DNA of 64,000 nt from Faeciplasma sp048393055 (GCA_048393055.1 DBFJJS010000012.1:124001-188000), one strand, 5' to 3'. Counted from the first letter of the stretch, positions 1 to 9,102 are shown. Made by a program: numbers and translations. The notes: generated by a model not told the origin, from the sequence alone.

Positions 1-170
1 AGGGCGACGTCCGTAAGTGCTCCGTTTTTATCTGGGACGCATATCGCGCGTATCGCTCCGCCAAACTCGGATATCTGCACATACGCTCCGTTTTTGTTCT
101 TAAGCTCATATAAATATACGCTTTCTCCGCTTGAAAGCTTGCCGAATTCACGCCTTGTAACAGTGGTCAT
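1..170 (-). CDS. galM: Aldose 1-epimerase (mutarotase), N-terminal part, cut by window edge
   Basis: Reading the minus strand from the ATG at 170-168 gives 56 codons before the window ends. The translation opens MTTVTRREFGKL and contains EFGGAIRAICVPDKNGALTDV, which matches the conserved N-terminus of GalM-type aldose epimerases (a glycine-glycine turn followed by a 'VPDKNG' strand). These enzymes interconvert alpha and beta anomers of galactose or glucose in the cytoplasm, feeding the Leloir pathway. A Shine-Dalgarno AAAGGAC lies about 8 bases upstream (185-179) and a matching promoter lies further up at 262-290. The catalytic His and Glu are outside the window, so activity cannot be checked. 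Confidence 0.8.
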   Translation of the reverse strand, partial: MTTVTRREFGKLSSGESVYLYELKNKNGAYVQISEFGGAIRAICVPDKNGALTDVA

Positions 171-261
171 AAAAAGCTGTCCTTTCAAATTTTTTAAGCC
201 GTCAAGGTTCAAAAATATTTTCATCGCCATGCAATATTTTTTTATGCAGGTTTGTATTATG

Positions 262-290
262 AGTGTAACACCTTTTGAGCAAAAATTCAA
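262..290 (-). promoter_or_regulatory. Sigma-A promoter for galM
   Basis: On the minus strand TTGAAT (290-285) and TACACT (267-262) are separated by exactly 17 bp. They face galM and lie back to back with the promoter of the FN3 gene. Confidence 0.55.
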
Positions 291-336
291 CATGATTAAA
301 ATCATTAATTAAAAATTAAAAGTGTTGTTTTTTGTA

Positions 337-365
337 TTTACAAAACGGTGGATAGGTGTTATAAT
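337..365 (+). promoter_or_regulatory. Sigma-A promoter for the FN3-repeat gene
   Basis: TTTACA (337-342) and TATAAT (360-365) have a 17 bp spacer and lie about 31 bp before the start codon. The preceding bases (about 296-325) are nearly all A/T and could act as an UP element. Confidence 0.75.
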
Positions 366-396
366 GAAAGCAATTGATTAAAAGGAGTGTCACAAA

Positions 397-3048
397 ATGA
401 CTAAAAGAATTTTTGCGGCTGTTTTAGCAATTGTTCTTGTAGTAACAACGCTCGCAATTCCGGCATTTGCATCGCCGTCGGGAGCGTCTCTTGTCAAGGA
501 CTCAGGCTCAAACAAGCTCACCGCCACTTGGTCTCCCGTTACCGGAGCGAATATTTATGAAGTGAAGTTCTATAGGGACGACGTAGTGGCTTATTCGACA
601 AATGTAACTGTTACCTCAGCAACAAACACTGCTGAGATGTGCACGGTTACATATACCCCCAGCACAGGAGGAAACTACACTGTGCAGGTTGGCGCAAGGG
701 AAACCGCTAACGGAGCGTATATGGCACTGTACACCAGCAACCCGGTATCTATCCCGATAACAGGAACGGGATCGGGAGGAATCCAGATAAGCGGCTCAGG
801 CAATACAACAACCGTTAGCTGGGATAACGACGGTTATAGCATAAACTATTATGTTCAGTATGTAACCGCCGACGGCACATCTGGTCAATATGTTACGGCT
901 GGAGACGGTGACAGAAGCTCCGTTACTATTTCCACCAGCATCAGCAACATCAAGTCGATTACTGTATACAGAGCCAACAACAATCAAACAGCATACAGCG
1001 GAATAATTGGCTCATGGACAAATAATGGTTCAAGCGGTGGTAATACAGGCAGTGGAAATATCACTCAGAATAATATCACCATTTCAATCAACGGCAACTA
1101 TGTAGTGGTTTCATGGCAGCCCCTTGCTTACGCCACAAGATATCAGGTGGCGTATAGGACTAGTCCGACAGCTAACTACACCTACGTTGATTCTACTACC
1201 GGAACAGCTTCGTTCCCGTATATCGCTGGTCAGACTTATCAGATTGCTGTAGCAGGAAATGTAAATGGCAGCTGGGTTACTATCGGTTCCGGCGCAATCT
1301 ATGGCAGTTCAACCGGAGGCGGTACTGTTACCGGAAACGTAGTTGCTACAAGGAATTCAGCTTCCAGCAGCCAGGTTTACCTGACATGGCAAGCATCTTC
1401 AAGCAGCACTATGTATATAATCAACTGCTCAAGATCCGGTGCTGCGACAACTCAGCAGTTTGCAAACACCAATAGTACAGTCATTAACTGTGATCCTAAC
1501 TACGACTGGTCGTTTGTAGTAACAACGATAGACGGTCAAACCGTAGGTTACGCTGTTCTTACAAGAGGCTCAACTTCTAGCCTTACAGGCTCAGGTTCTG
1601 TGGGTGGAACAAACAGCCTTACCATTAACAGAGGCTACAATTCTTCTACAGTATCATGGCCCGCAGTTTACGGTGCTGTAGGATATATCGTAATTCACAG
1701 GGGTTCAAACACTTCCACCCTTAATGAAGTCGTTACTAACAACAGCATAACTTTGAATTACGGCACAAATGATACCTGGTCGGTATCCGTTCAGGCTATC
1801 ATGTCTACCAATCAGTTTGTAACTGTCGGATCTGCAACCGTTACTCCTTCCGGAATCACCCAGGGCGGTTCGAGCTCTTCAAGCAACGTAACCCAGGGCA
1901 GCAACTGCACGGTTACCAGCTACGCTAACTACGCGTACCTCACATGGAATGCAAACGGAAGATCGCCTTACACCGTTATCTACTATCTCAACGGCGATAC
2001 TTCACAGGGTCAGGTAAGGCAGACGTCAACCAACTCTATTCAGCTCAATGTTTCCAACACCTATTCTTACACCGTAATTGTAATTGACAGCACTAACAAT
2101 ATTATTGCAAGTGCTAGCGTTAAGGCGGGCTCTTCTTCAGGTTCAGGAAGCGGCACGACCGGCGATATCACCGAGTCCGAGGTTGTAAACCTCACCGCTA
2201 CTCCCAAGAACGGCTGGCAGACCACTATTTCATGGAATTCAAGAAGTGACGCTGTTGCGTATATCGTAATGTATGGCTTGCTCAACTCTACTGCAAGCGA
2301 ACAGACCTATGCATACGGCACAAGCGTTGATATCCCGTTCAGTTCTGCAAGACCGTATCAGGTTTATGTATACGCTCAGACCGCAACAGGCAGAACTTAC
2401 GAGGTTGGTCATATCTTTAACGTTCCCGGTTCAACTCCCGATACGGATGACGACACCGTTAAGGATTATGTAACCAACTTCAAGGCGACCTCCGGCAACA
2501 AGAAGGTAACACTTTCTTGGAACGCTGCTGACGGTGCAGACAGCTACACCATCTACTACAGAAGAGCAAATTCTTCCACATGGCTCAGAGCCGGCACAAT
2601 CTCCAGGACTGCTGTAAACATCACCGGTCTTACCAACGGTATTAAGTATCAGTTCATGGTAACCGCTAACGGTAATCAGTCTGGAATTGTTGAGATTGCA
2701 CCTTCTGCAAGTGGCTCTACGACTGTGGTTGCTCCAGATCCTGATGGTGATGACGATAATGTTACCGTAGGTAATGAGCTTAGGCTCACATCTGTAACCA
2801 GCACTTCAAGTGGCACGATTACAGCAAGTTGGACTTCGGCTTCGGGCGCAACCTCATACAGAGTATATGTTGCCGAGGGTTCAAGCTCGACCTACAGAAA
2901 TAAGGGTACGTTCACCGGTACAACGGCTGTTATCTCCGGTCTCAAGTCCGGAACAACCTACAAGGTAAGAGTTCTCAAGCTTCCCGTTGAGGGCGACACC
3001 GCTACGGCGTTGGCAGCTTGCGACTACATGCAGGTAACTGTAAGGTAG
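397..3048 (+). CDS. Secreted protein with about nine fibronectin-III-like repeats
   Basis: The 883-residue product starts with a signal peptide (MTKRIF, hydrophobic core, cleavage near AFA-S at about residue 25). The rest is beta-strand-rich repeats of roughly 85-95 residues, separated by Gly/Ser linkers (residues about 120-128, 208-222, 305-312, 390-402, 495-505, 585-595) and by DTDDDT and DPDGDDDN linkers near the C-terminus. I count nine repeats. The last two are canonical FN3-like units (VTLSWNAADGADSYTIYYR and ITASWTSASGATSYRVYV). The earlier ones keep the 'xVSWxxxxxAxxYxVxY' pattern but have diverged. I see no enzymatic domain, sortase motif, SLH domain or membrane anchor, so it is probably released or held by protein-protein contacts. 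AAAGGAGTG sits 7 bases before the ATG. A role in adhesion or substrate binding is inferred from architecture and from the neighbouring glycoside hydrolases. Confidence 0.75.
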   Translation: MTKRIFAAVLAIVLVVTTLAIPAFASPSGASLVKDSGSNKLTATWSPVTGANIYEVKFYRDDVVAYSTNVTVTSATNTAEMCTVTYTPSTGGNYTVQVGARETANGAYMALYTSNPVSIPITGTGSGGIQISGSGNTTTVSWDNDGYSINYYVQYVTADGTSGQYVTAGDGDRSSVTISTSISNIKSITVYRANNNQTAYSGIIGSWTNNGSSGGNTGSGNITQNNITISINGNYVVVSWQPLAYATRYQVAYRTSPTANYTYVDSTTGTASFPYIAGQTYQIAVAGNVNGSWVTIGSGAIYGSSTGGGTVTGNVVATRNSASSSQVYLTWQASSSSTMYIINCSRSGAATTQQFANTNSTVINCDPNYDWSFVVTTIDGQTVGYAVLTRGSTSSLTGSGSVGGTNSLTINRGYNSSTVSWPAVYGAVGYIVIHRGSNTSTLNEVVTNNSITLNYGTNDTWSVSVQAIMSTNQFVTVGSATVTPSGITQGGSSSSSNVTQGSNCTVTSYANYAYLTWNANGRSPYTVIYYLNGDTSQGQVRQTSTNSIQLNVSNTYSYTVIVIDSTNNIIASASVKAGSSSGSGSGTTGDITESEVVNLTATPKNGWQTTISWNSRSDAVAYIVMYGLLNSTASEQTYAYGTSVDIPFSSARPYQVYVYAQTATGRTYEVGHIFNVPGSTPDTDDDTVKDYVTNFKATSGNKKVTLSWNAADGADSYTIYYRRANSSTWLRAGTISRTAVNITGLTNGIKYQFMVTANGNQSGIVEIAPSASGSTTVVAPDPDGDDDNVTVGNELRLTSVTSTSSGTITASWTSASGATSYRVYVAEGSSSTYRNKGTFTGTTAVISGLKSGTTYKVRVLKLPVEGDTATALAACDYMQVTVR

Positions 3049-3080
3049 TATCTCATCTAAAAAAGCTTAAATGTTAAATT

Positions 3081-3118
3081 CCCCGCGCTTCTTTTAAAAA
3101 GAGGCGCGGGGTTTTCTT
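3081..3118 (+). terminator. Rho-independent terminator of the FN3 gene
   Basis: CCCCGCGC (3081-3088) pairs with GCGCGGGG (3104-3111). The stem extends inward through CTTTT/AAAAG and is followed by TTTTCTTT. Confidence 0.85.
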
Positions 3119-3320
3119 TATACAAAATGCAAAGATACTTTTACCCTAAAGTATCTTTATCCTCATTTCTGTGCCTTTTTAGAACATATATTACACAAAT
3201 ATGTACTTATACTACAGTAATAGGAGGTACGTTACGCTCTGTTTTTCACAAAAAACTAAAGCCGAAAATATGAAGTTCTCACAAACTTTTATCTAGCGCT
3301 TCCAAAATGGAAAAATACAG
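3119..3320. other. Intergenic stretch without a gene
   Basis: Together with the terminator and the next promoter this is a gene-free gap of about 360 bp. It is A/T-rich. I see no ORF with a ribosome site and no strong hairpin. An isolated GGAGG at about 3223-3227 has no usable start codon behind it. Confidence 0.5.
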
Positions 3321-3350
3321 TTGACATCACCGTCCTGAGGCGAATATAAT
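3321..3350 (+). promoter_or_regulatory. Full-consensus sigma-A promoter for the GH5 gene
   Basis: TTGACA (3321-3326) and TATAAT (3345-3350) are both perfect hexamers with an 18 bp spacer. Transcription would start near 3357, about 54 bases before the GH5 start. Confidence 0.8.
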
Positions 3351-3410
3351 AAGCTTTAGTTTTAGTAAATTTTTAAAGCAACAAATCATTGCAGGCTTAG
3401 GAATACGTTT

Positions 3411-4490
3411 TTGTATGGGATAGGGTTGGTTGTGCGAAAAGAGGACGTTTTAAAAAATCACAGTGTGCAGGATGAAAACAATATAAATGGGAAGTGCGCT
3501 GAAGGTTTTCTGTCGGTAGGCCTGGGTCTTGGGTGGAATCTTGGGAACACTCTGGACGCTTTGGGCGGCGAAACGGCGTGGGGACAGCCTGCCGTGACGT
3601 ATGAGCTTATAGAAGCAGTAAAAAAACTTGGGTTTGATACTATCCGCATACCGGTTTCTTGGGGACAGTACACCTCAGGAGCGCCGGACTACGTCATAAG
3701 CCGGAGATTTCTGGAGCGTGTTGAACGCGTCGTCGGCTGGGCGGGCGATATGGGGCTTAACGTCATTATAAATTTACATCACGACAACGATTTTTACTAT
3801 CCGACAAAGCAAAACGCCGAAAATGCCGCAGGCTTTATAAGAGCGGTTTGGAGTCAGGTTGCGGAGCGGTTTGAGGAGTGCGGCGAGTGGCTAATATTCG
3901 AGAGCATGAACGAGCCGAGACTTGCAGGGACCGCTCAGGAGTGGGTATTTGATTCCGGGCTGGCTCAGTGTGCCGAGGCGCAGAGCGTTATAAATCTCTG
4001 TAATCAGGCGTTTGTAGATACAATCAGAGGGATGAGGGGTTACAATAAAAGCAGGCTTTTACTCTTGCCCGCGTATGCTGCCAAGGCGAAGGCAGACGGC
4101 TTTGTCATGCCTGAGGATCTCGCGGGTAGGACGCTTGCTTCTATACATGCGTACATGCCGCATATGCTCTGTATGGACGGCTCGCTTGAAAACAGCGAGT
4201 ATATCGACAGCGCATATGACGAGGAAATATCTGTGCTTCTGGACACATGCACAGGCTCCGTCATAACCGAGACAGGGTGTACAAACAAAAATAACCCACA
4301 TGCCAGGCACAGGTGGGCAGAAAAATTTGTCGGCGAGGCGCGTAAGCGAGGGATATCCTGCGTTATGTGGGATAACGGCGAGGTAGGGGCGGGAAGCGAA
4401 AATTTCGGTATAATCGACCGCGCCCGACTTTGCGTTTACCCCGAAAGCCGGGACTATTACATTGGAATGCTGGATGGGCTTAAAGCATAA
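3411..4490 (+). CDS. GH5 family glycoside hydrolase (endoglucanase-like), no signal peptide
   Basis: The 359-residue protein has the GH5 (beta/alpha)8 landmarks in order: GWNLGNTLDA (41-50), FDTIRIPVSW (75-84), NLHHDN (121-126), the acid/base Glu168 in ESMNEPR, HAY (246-248), the nucleophile Glu287 in ITETG, and VMWDNG (318-323). The family hydrolyses beta-1,4-glucans and related beta-glycans with retention. The start is uncertain. TTG at 3411 has AGGA at 3399-3402 with 8 bp spacing and follows the promoter; in-frame TTG 3426 and GTG 3432 are alternatives. None of these gives a signal peptide, which is unusual for this family. The enzyme may act inside the cell on imported cello-oligosaccharides, or the leader may have been lost. 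The catalytic core appears complete. Confidence 0.85.
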   Translation: MYGIGLVVRKEDVLKNHSVQDENNINGKCAEGFLSVGLGLGWNLGNTLDALGGETAWGQPAVTYELIEAVKKLGFDTIRIPVSWGQYTSGAPDYVISRRFLERVERVVGWAGDMGLNVIINLHHDNDFYYPTKQNAENAAGFIRAVWSQVAERFEECGEWLIFESMNEPRLAGTAQEWVFDSGLAQCAEAQSVINLCNQAFVDTIRGMRGYNKSRLLLLPAYAAKAKADGFVMPEDLAGRTLASIHAYMPHMLCMDGSLENSEYIDSAYDEEISVLLDTCTGSVITETGCTNKNNPHARHRWAEKFVGEARKRGISCVMWDNGEVGAGSENFGIIDRARLCVYPESRDYYIGMLDGLKA

Positions 4491-4531
4491 GCCTGTATAT
4501 TATCATTTGCTTGGAAAGGAAGTTAGATGTA

Positions 4532-6352
4532 ATGAGAAAAGCGATTGTATTGGCTCTTGCCGCCGCAATGCTGCTTGCGTCGATAACAGGGTGCGCGCAG
4601 TCTGACACTCAGGACGAGGTTACAATGCCGACCGAAACGCAGGAAGTAACCAGGACACCGGAGGAAGAAACGGAGGCTGTTACACTGCCGCCGGAGGAAA
4701 CGAGCGCAGACGTCAAAACCACAACCTCCGCCACAACAGCCGCAGCTACTGTTACTACTACCGTTACAACTGTGACAACAGTGCCGACTACTGTGACCAC
4801 CGTATCCACGACTGCAGCGACTGCGTCAGAGACGACTGCGTCCACAACCGCGGCAACTACCACTGCCGCTCAGTTAGAGCCTCGTTTTTTAATAGCGGAT
4901 GAACTTGAGCATACGCAGAACCTCGGCTACAGCGTGCCGTCGTCGCTCGCCAGGGCTTATAAAAATATGGGGGACACCAATCCCATATCCTCAAACCGCT
5001 TTTTTGCAGATCCGACCGCTATAGAGTACAACGGCAGACTGTATGTTTACGGCACATGCGACCAGCAGGAGTTTATACACAACAACGGTCAGGGCTCGAA
5101 TACATACGGAAGCATAAATTCCCTCGCCTGCTATTCGACCGACGACATGAGGAACTGGACCTACCACGGCGACATACCCGTCGGCGAGATAACCGGCTGG
5201 GCGTGGTGCTCGTGGGCGCCATCGATAGTTTCAAGGGAAACAAGCGATGGGACGGAGTTCTTCCTTTACTTTGCCAACAGCGGTGGAGGAATAGGGGTGC
5301 TCACCTCCGATTCGCCTACAGGACCGTGGGAGGATCCGCTCGGAAGGGCGCTTTTAGCTCCGGGTACAGCCGAGCTTGCAAGCGACCCGGTGTGCTGGCT
5401 GTTTGACCCGGGCGTTTGCATTGACGACGACGGAGTCGGCTGGATGATATTCGGCGGAGGCACTCCCATGCATGACGGAGAAACCGGTCTTTACACCGGG
5501 AACTGCCGTATAGTAAGGCTGGGAAGCGATATGATATCGCTGGGCAGCGAAATCAAGGTCATCGACGCGCCGTATCACTTTGAGGCCAACGAGATAAACT
5601 ATATCGATGGCAAGTATATCTTTACCTACTGCTCCAACTGGGAGCAGAGAAGCGAATGGCCCTCGAAGTACAGCGGCTACCCCATGCCGGAAATGTGCAC
5701 GATGTGCTACATGGTCACGGACGACCCGCTGGACGTCAACAGCTGGGAGTACAGAGGCGAATACATAAAGAACCCCACGGGATACGGCTATCCCTTCAGC
5801 AATAACCACACCCATCTTCAAAAGTTCGGGGACAAATATTATATCTTCTATCAAAACGTGCTGCTTCTCAGAAACATGGCGGTAAGCGGCGCTGACGGCT
5901 ACAGGAGCGTGGGCGTAGACGAGCTTGAGGTGGACGAGAAAAATTCAACATACGCAGCCGCAAGAATGACGGATTCGGGCGCGTCCCAGATAAAGAGCTT
6001 TGACCCTTATAAGGTTTCGGAGGCGGAGACCTCGAACGTGAGCGCGGGAATAGATTACAGCGTAACCGGCGATTATATAGCCGCCATAGCCGATGACGGA
6101 AGCTGGATAGGCATATGCGGCGCGGATTTTAAAGACGGCGCGTCGGCGTTTGCGGCCACGGTCAAGGGCAACGGAGTTATCGAGATAAGGCTCGACTCTG
6201 AGGATGGCGAGAAGGTCGGCGAGCTTCAGTTTGACAGCCCCGACAATTTCTCCTCCGTTTACTGCGAGCTTGACTCAGTGGTAACTGGAGAGCATGACCT
6301 GTACCTCATAGCGGGCGGAAGCTTTGAAATCGACTGCTGGCAGTTCGCATAA
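4532..6352 (+). CDS. GH43-family glycosidase lipoprotein with C-terminal CBM6-like domain
   Basis: I start at ATG 4532, behind GGAAAGGAAG; an in-frame TTG 21 bases earlier lies within that ribosome site. The 606-residue product has a lipoprotein signal with Cys21 in SITGC, then a Thr/Ala/Val-rich linker (about 30-113). A GH43-type five-bladed propeller follows from about residue 145: general base Asp160 in FFADPTAI, Asp292 in FDPGV as the likely pKa modulator, and Glu351 in HFEANE as the likely acid. The last 100 or so residues, from SEAET, resemble a CBM6 beta-sandwich. GH43 enzymes are typically arabinofuranosidases or xylosidases acting on arabinoxylan side chains, but the exact substrate cannot be set from sequence. 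Membrane anchoring through a long flexible Thr linker would place the enzyme at the cell surface. Expression may be shared with the GH5 gene 41 bp upstream. Confidence 0.85.
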   Translation: MRKAIVLALAAAMLLASITGCAQSDTQDEVTMPTETQEVTRTPEEETEAVTLPPEETSADVKTTTSATTAAATVTTTVTTVTTVPTTVTTVSTTAATASETTASTTAATTTAAQLEPRFLIADELEHTQNLGYSVPSSLARAYKNMGDTNPISSNRFFADPTAIEYNGRLYVYGTCDQQEFIHNNGQGSNTYGSINSLACYSTDDMRNWTYHGDIPVGEITGWAWCSWAPSIVSRETSDGTEFFLYFANSGGGIGVLTSDSPTGPWEDPLGRALLAPGTAELASDPVCWLFDPGVCIDDDGVGWMIFGGGTPMHDGETGLYTGNCRIVRLGSDMISLGSEIKVIDAPYHFEANEINYIDGKYIFTYCSNWEQRSEWPSKYSGYPMPEMCTMCYMVTDDPLDVNSWEYRGEYIKNPTGYGYPFSNNHTHLQKFGDKYYIFYQNVLLLRNMAVSGADGYRSVGVDELEVDEKNSTYAAARMTDSGASQIKSFDPYKVSEAETSNVSAGIDYSVTGDYIAAIADDGSWIGICGADFKDGASAFAATVKGNGVIEIRLDSEDGEKVGELQFDSPDNFSSVYCELDSVVTGEHDLYLIAGGSFEIDCWQFA

Positions 6353-6360
6353 CAAAAATC

Positions 6361-6401
6361 ACCCTTGCAGGGCATCAGCCATGCAAGGGTAGTTTTGTTT
6401 T
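6361..6401 (+). terminator. Terminator of the GH5-GH43 unit
   Basis: ACCCTTGCA (6361-6369) pairs perfectly with TGCAAGGGT (6382-6390), followed by a T-rich AGTTTTGTTTT. It lies between converging genes. Confidence 0.8.
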
Positions 6402-6414
6402 GCGGTTTAAGTGC

Positions 6415-6897
6415 CTATTTGTGATACTTTGCGTTTGCGTTTATGGACAGCGCGCGGTAGATCTGCTCGGTCAGGACGACGCGCGCGAGCTGGTGGGGAA
6501 GGGTCATTTTTGAAATTGACAGCCTGAGGTCAGCCATGCGCTTTATGCTTTCAGATAAGCCGTAGGAGCTGCCGATTATGAAGTTTACCGTTCCGAGACC
6601 GTTTACGCCAGCAAGGCTTATTTTATCCGCAAGCTCCTCGCTGGAAAGCTGCCTGCCCTCTACGCACATTGCGATATTCAGGCAGCCCTTTTCCGGTATG
6701 CAGCTTAAAATAAGATTTCCCTCCGTGTCAAGGGCGCGCTCTATCTCCTTTTGTGAGGGCTTGTCGCCAAGCCTTGATTCCGCAAGCTCTGTTATTTTAA
6801 AGCCTGCATAGGCCGATATCCTTTTTGAATACTCCGCGGCGGCTTCCCGCCAGAAGCTTTCCTTCAGCTTGCCGAGACAGATGATATTTATGTTCAT
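6415..6897 (-). CDS. rlmH: 23S rRNA pseudouridine-1915 N3-methyltransferase
   Basis: The 160-residue product begins MNINIICLGKLKESFWREA and contains the knotted SPOUT-class SAM site (IIGSSYGLSESIK, about 108-120) and the C-terminal MTLPHQLARVVLTEQIYRA block. Length and motifs match RlmH, which methylates pseudouridine 1915 in helix 69 of 23S rRNA on assembled 70S ribosomes. Its ATG shares one base with the stop of walJ (TGATG), so the two are translationally coupled. It is the last gene of murA-walJ-rlmH. A walJ-rlmH pairing is common in Firmicutes. Confidence 0.95.
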   Translation of the reverse strand: MNINIICLGKLKESFWREAAAEYSKRISAYAGFKITELAESRLGDKPSQKEIERALDTEGNLILSCIPEKGCLNIAMCVEGRQLSSEELADKISLAGVNGLGTVNFIIGSSYGLSESIKRMADLRLSISKMTLPHQLARVVLTEQIYRALSINANAKYHK

Positions 6898-7682
6898 CAG
6901 AAGGTCACCGCCATGCCGCGGGTTTCGACCGGCGCTATGTAGAAAAGATAATCGCGGTTTTCCTTAAAATCCGCCCCGAGTTCCCTTGAAAGGGTGTTCG
7001 CAGCAATTTGAGGGGTGTTGTTTTCGCGGCTGAGATGCCCCAGAATTATCCTTGTCGTGCCGCCGGATATCAAACGCCTTACCTCCCGCGAGCTTTCCGC
7101 GTTTGACAGATGCCCGTCGGACGATGCTATCCTCTGCTTCAAAACATACGGATACGGTCCTGTGCGAAGCATTCGTTCGTCATAGTTTGACTCAAGTACC
7201 ACAAGCTCGCAGCCGCCGAGGCTTCTTTCCACCTCATCCGTTATGTGACCCAGGTCGGTGCATATGCACATCGACTTGCCGTCCGGCGTTTTTATTTTAT
7301 ATCCGACGCTCTCCACAGCGTCGTGAGGGGTGCGAAAGGAGGTTACGCAAAAATCGCCTACCGCTGTTTCGCCGCCGACGTCCATAGGCTCGCAGCAGGC
7401 GGAAATGTGACCGCTCCTTTCAAGAAACTCAAGCGTTTTTGGGGACGCAAAAACCGGAGTGCGGTAGGTTTTTGTAAACACTCTCAGCCCCGCGATATGG
7501 TCGCTGTGGTCGTGAGTGATAAATATCGCCTTTACCGCCTCCGGACGTATATCATTTTGCAAAAGCGCGCCGGTAAGACGCTTGCAGCTCACGCCGGCGT
7601 CGATTAGTATTCCCTCCGTCTGTGTGCCGATATAGTATGAGTTTCCGGAGCTCGATGAAAAAAGGGGATATACCCTTGCCAA
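6897..7682 (-). CDS. walJ: Metallo-beta-lactamase-fold hydrolase, WalJ/YycJ family
   Basis: The 261-residue protein starts LFSSSSGNSYYI and has the metal-binding motif THDHSDHI (about 56-63), ICTDLGHI further on, and ILGHLSRENN near the C-terminus, as in the YycJ/WalJ branch of MBL-fold nucleases. The family acts in cell-wall and DNA homeostasis in Firmicutes, and 5'-exonuclease activity has been reported for relatives. The start codon is TTG at 7682, preceded by AAAGGAC at about 10 bases. No nearer ATG keeps the conserved N-terminus. It lies 71 bp downstream of murA. Here it is not beside walRK, its partner in many Bacilli. Confidence 0.88.
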   Translation of the reverse strand: MARVYPLFSSSSGNSYYIGTQTEGILIDAGVSCKRLTGALLQNDIRPEAVKAIFITHDHSDHIAGLRVFTKTYRTPVFASPKTLEFLERSGHISACCEPMDVGGETAVGDFCVTSFRTPHDAVESVGYKIKTPDGKSMCICTDLGHITDEVERSLGGCELVVLESNYDERMLRTGPYPYVLKQRIASSDGHLSNAESSREVRRLISGGTTRIILGHLSRENNTPQIAANTLSRELGADFKENRDYLFYIAPVETRGMAVTF

Positions 7683-7753
7683 GATAACACGTCCTTTTCA
7701 AAAGCTATGCAGATCTCTGCCGCCTGTGCGCCGGGAATCTGCATTAATTAAAG

Positions 7754-9034
7754 CTATATGACCTTTCTTGCCGCTTCGTAGTCCTTTACGCGCCGAATGT
7801 CCGCGCCTAAAGCCTTGAGCTTGTCGTCTATATTTTCATAACCTCTTTCGATGTGATATATATTCTCGACAGTTGTCACTCCCGTCGCCATAAGACCCGC
7901 TATTACAAGCGCCGCTCCCGCTCTGAGGTCTGTCGCGCGCACAACCGCCCCCGTCAGATGATCTACCCCCTGTATTACGGCGGTAGTGCCTTCTACGGTT
8001 ATGTCCGCCCCCATCCTTCTAAGCTCGCTTACATATCTGAAGCGGTTGTCGAATATATCGTCCGTTACTACGCTTGTGCCGTCGGCGACTGTCAAAAGCG
8101 TTGAAAACTGAGGCTGCATATCCGTCGGAAATCCGGGGTGGGGGAGGGTTTTAAGGCTTGTCTTAACCAAAGGTCCGGTTACGAACACGTGTACGCACTC
8201 GTCGTACTCCTCTACGGTTGCGCCGACCTTTCTCAGCTTTGCCGTTATCGACTCAAGGTGCTTTGGTATTATGTTCTTGACCCACACGTCGCCCCTTGTG
8301 GCAGCAGCTGCCGTCATATATGTCCCCGCCTCTATCTGGTCGGGGATAATGGCGTAGGTAACGCCCTTGAGGTACTTTACTCCCCTTATCTTGATAACGT
8401 CCGTTCCCGCTCCCATGATGTCCGCGCCCATGGAGTTTAAAAAGTTGGCAAGGTCTACTATGTGCGGCTCTTTGGCGGCGTTTTCTATTATCGTCAGTCC
8501 TTGAGCCTTGACGGCCGCAAAAATCGCGTTAATTGTTCCGCCGACTGTGTTTATATCAAAATAAATCTGGCTTCCTATAAGTCCGTTTGTCCTCAGGCTT
8601 ACTATTCCTCCGTCTATTGTATGAGAGGCTCCCAGACTGTTAAACGCCTTGAGGTGCTGGTCGATAGGTCTGTCTCCCAAATCGCAGCCGCCGGGCATCG
8701 GCACATCCGCCTTGCCGAACCTGCCCAAAAGAGTGCCCAAAAAATAGCTGGACGCCCTCATCGAGCGGGCAAGGTCATACGGCACGACAGGGTCGCATAT
8801 GCCCCTTGTGTCTATTCTCATAGTGTTCTTATCTATAATCTTTATGCTTGCGCCCATCTCATAGAGTATTCTGAGCGAAATGCTGATATCGCTTATCTCC
8901 GGGACGTTTTCCAAAACGCAGGGCTCGTCCGAAAGTATCGTAGCGGCGACAATTGCGACCGCCGCATTTTTGGCTCCGCTTATAACGACAGATCCGCTGA
9001 GCGGCTTCCCACCGGTAATAACAAATTTTTCCAT
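7754..9034 (-). CDS. murA: UDP-N-acetylglucosamine 1-carboxyvinyltransferase
   Basis: MurA transfers enolpyruvate from PEP to UDP-GlcNAc, the first committed step of peptidoglycan synthesis in the cytoplasm. I place the start at ATG 9034 (MEKFVITGG), preceded by GGGAG at 7 bases. An upstream in-frame start would add 22 residues with no ribosome site. The 426-residue product has Lys22-Asn23 in SGAKNA and Cys117 in PGGCDLGDRP. Cys117 is the residue equivalent to E. coli Cys115 that fosfomycin alkylates, so sensitivity to fosfomycin at the target level is expected. Firmicutes often carry two copies (murAA/murAB); which one this is cannot be told here. Confidence 0.95.
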   Translation of the reverse strand: MEKFVITGGKPLSGSVVISGAKNAAVAIVAATILSDEPCVLENVPEISDISISLRILYEMGASIKIIDKNTMRIDTRGICDPVVPYDLARSMRASSYFLGTLLGRFGKADVPMPGGCDLGDRPIDQHLKAFNSLGASHTIDGGIVSLRTNGLIGSQIYFDINTVGGTINAIFAAVKAQGLTIIENAAKEPHIVDLANFLNSMGADIMGAGTDVIKIRGVKYLKGVTYAIIPDQIEAGTYMTAAAATRGDVWVKNIIPKHLESITAKLRKVGATVEEYDECVHVFVTGPLVKTSLKTLPHPGFPTDMQPQFSTLLTVADGTSVVTDDIFDNRFRYVSELRRMGADITVEGTTAVIQGVDHLTGAVVRATDLRAGAALVIAGLMATGVTTVENIYHIERGYENIDDKLKALGADIRRVKDYEAARKVI

Positions 9035-9102
9035 ATATATCTCCCAAAATGCCTGCGGTTTATACGGCGGCACTTTATCTATCTTACATATTAATTTCAT
9101 TT

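Noticed and set aside
4609..4863. Valine-rich minus-strand ORF
   Set aside because: It is the antisense of the Thr/Ala-rich linker of the GH43 lipoprotein and has no ribosome site.
8462..9094. 210-codon plus-strand ORF
   Set aside because: Antisense shadow of murA, whose product is fully recognised; codon pattern is atypical and no ribosome site is present.
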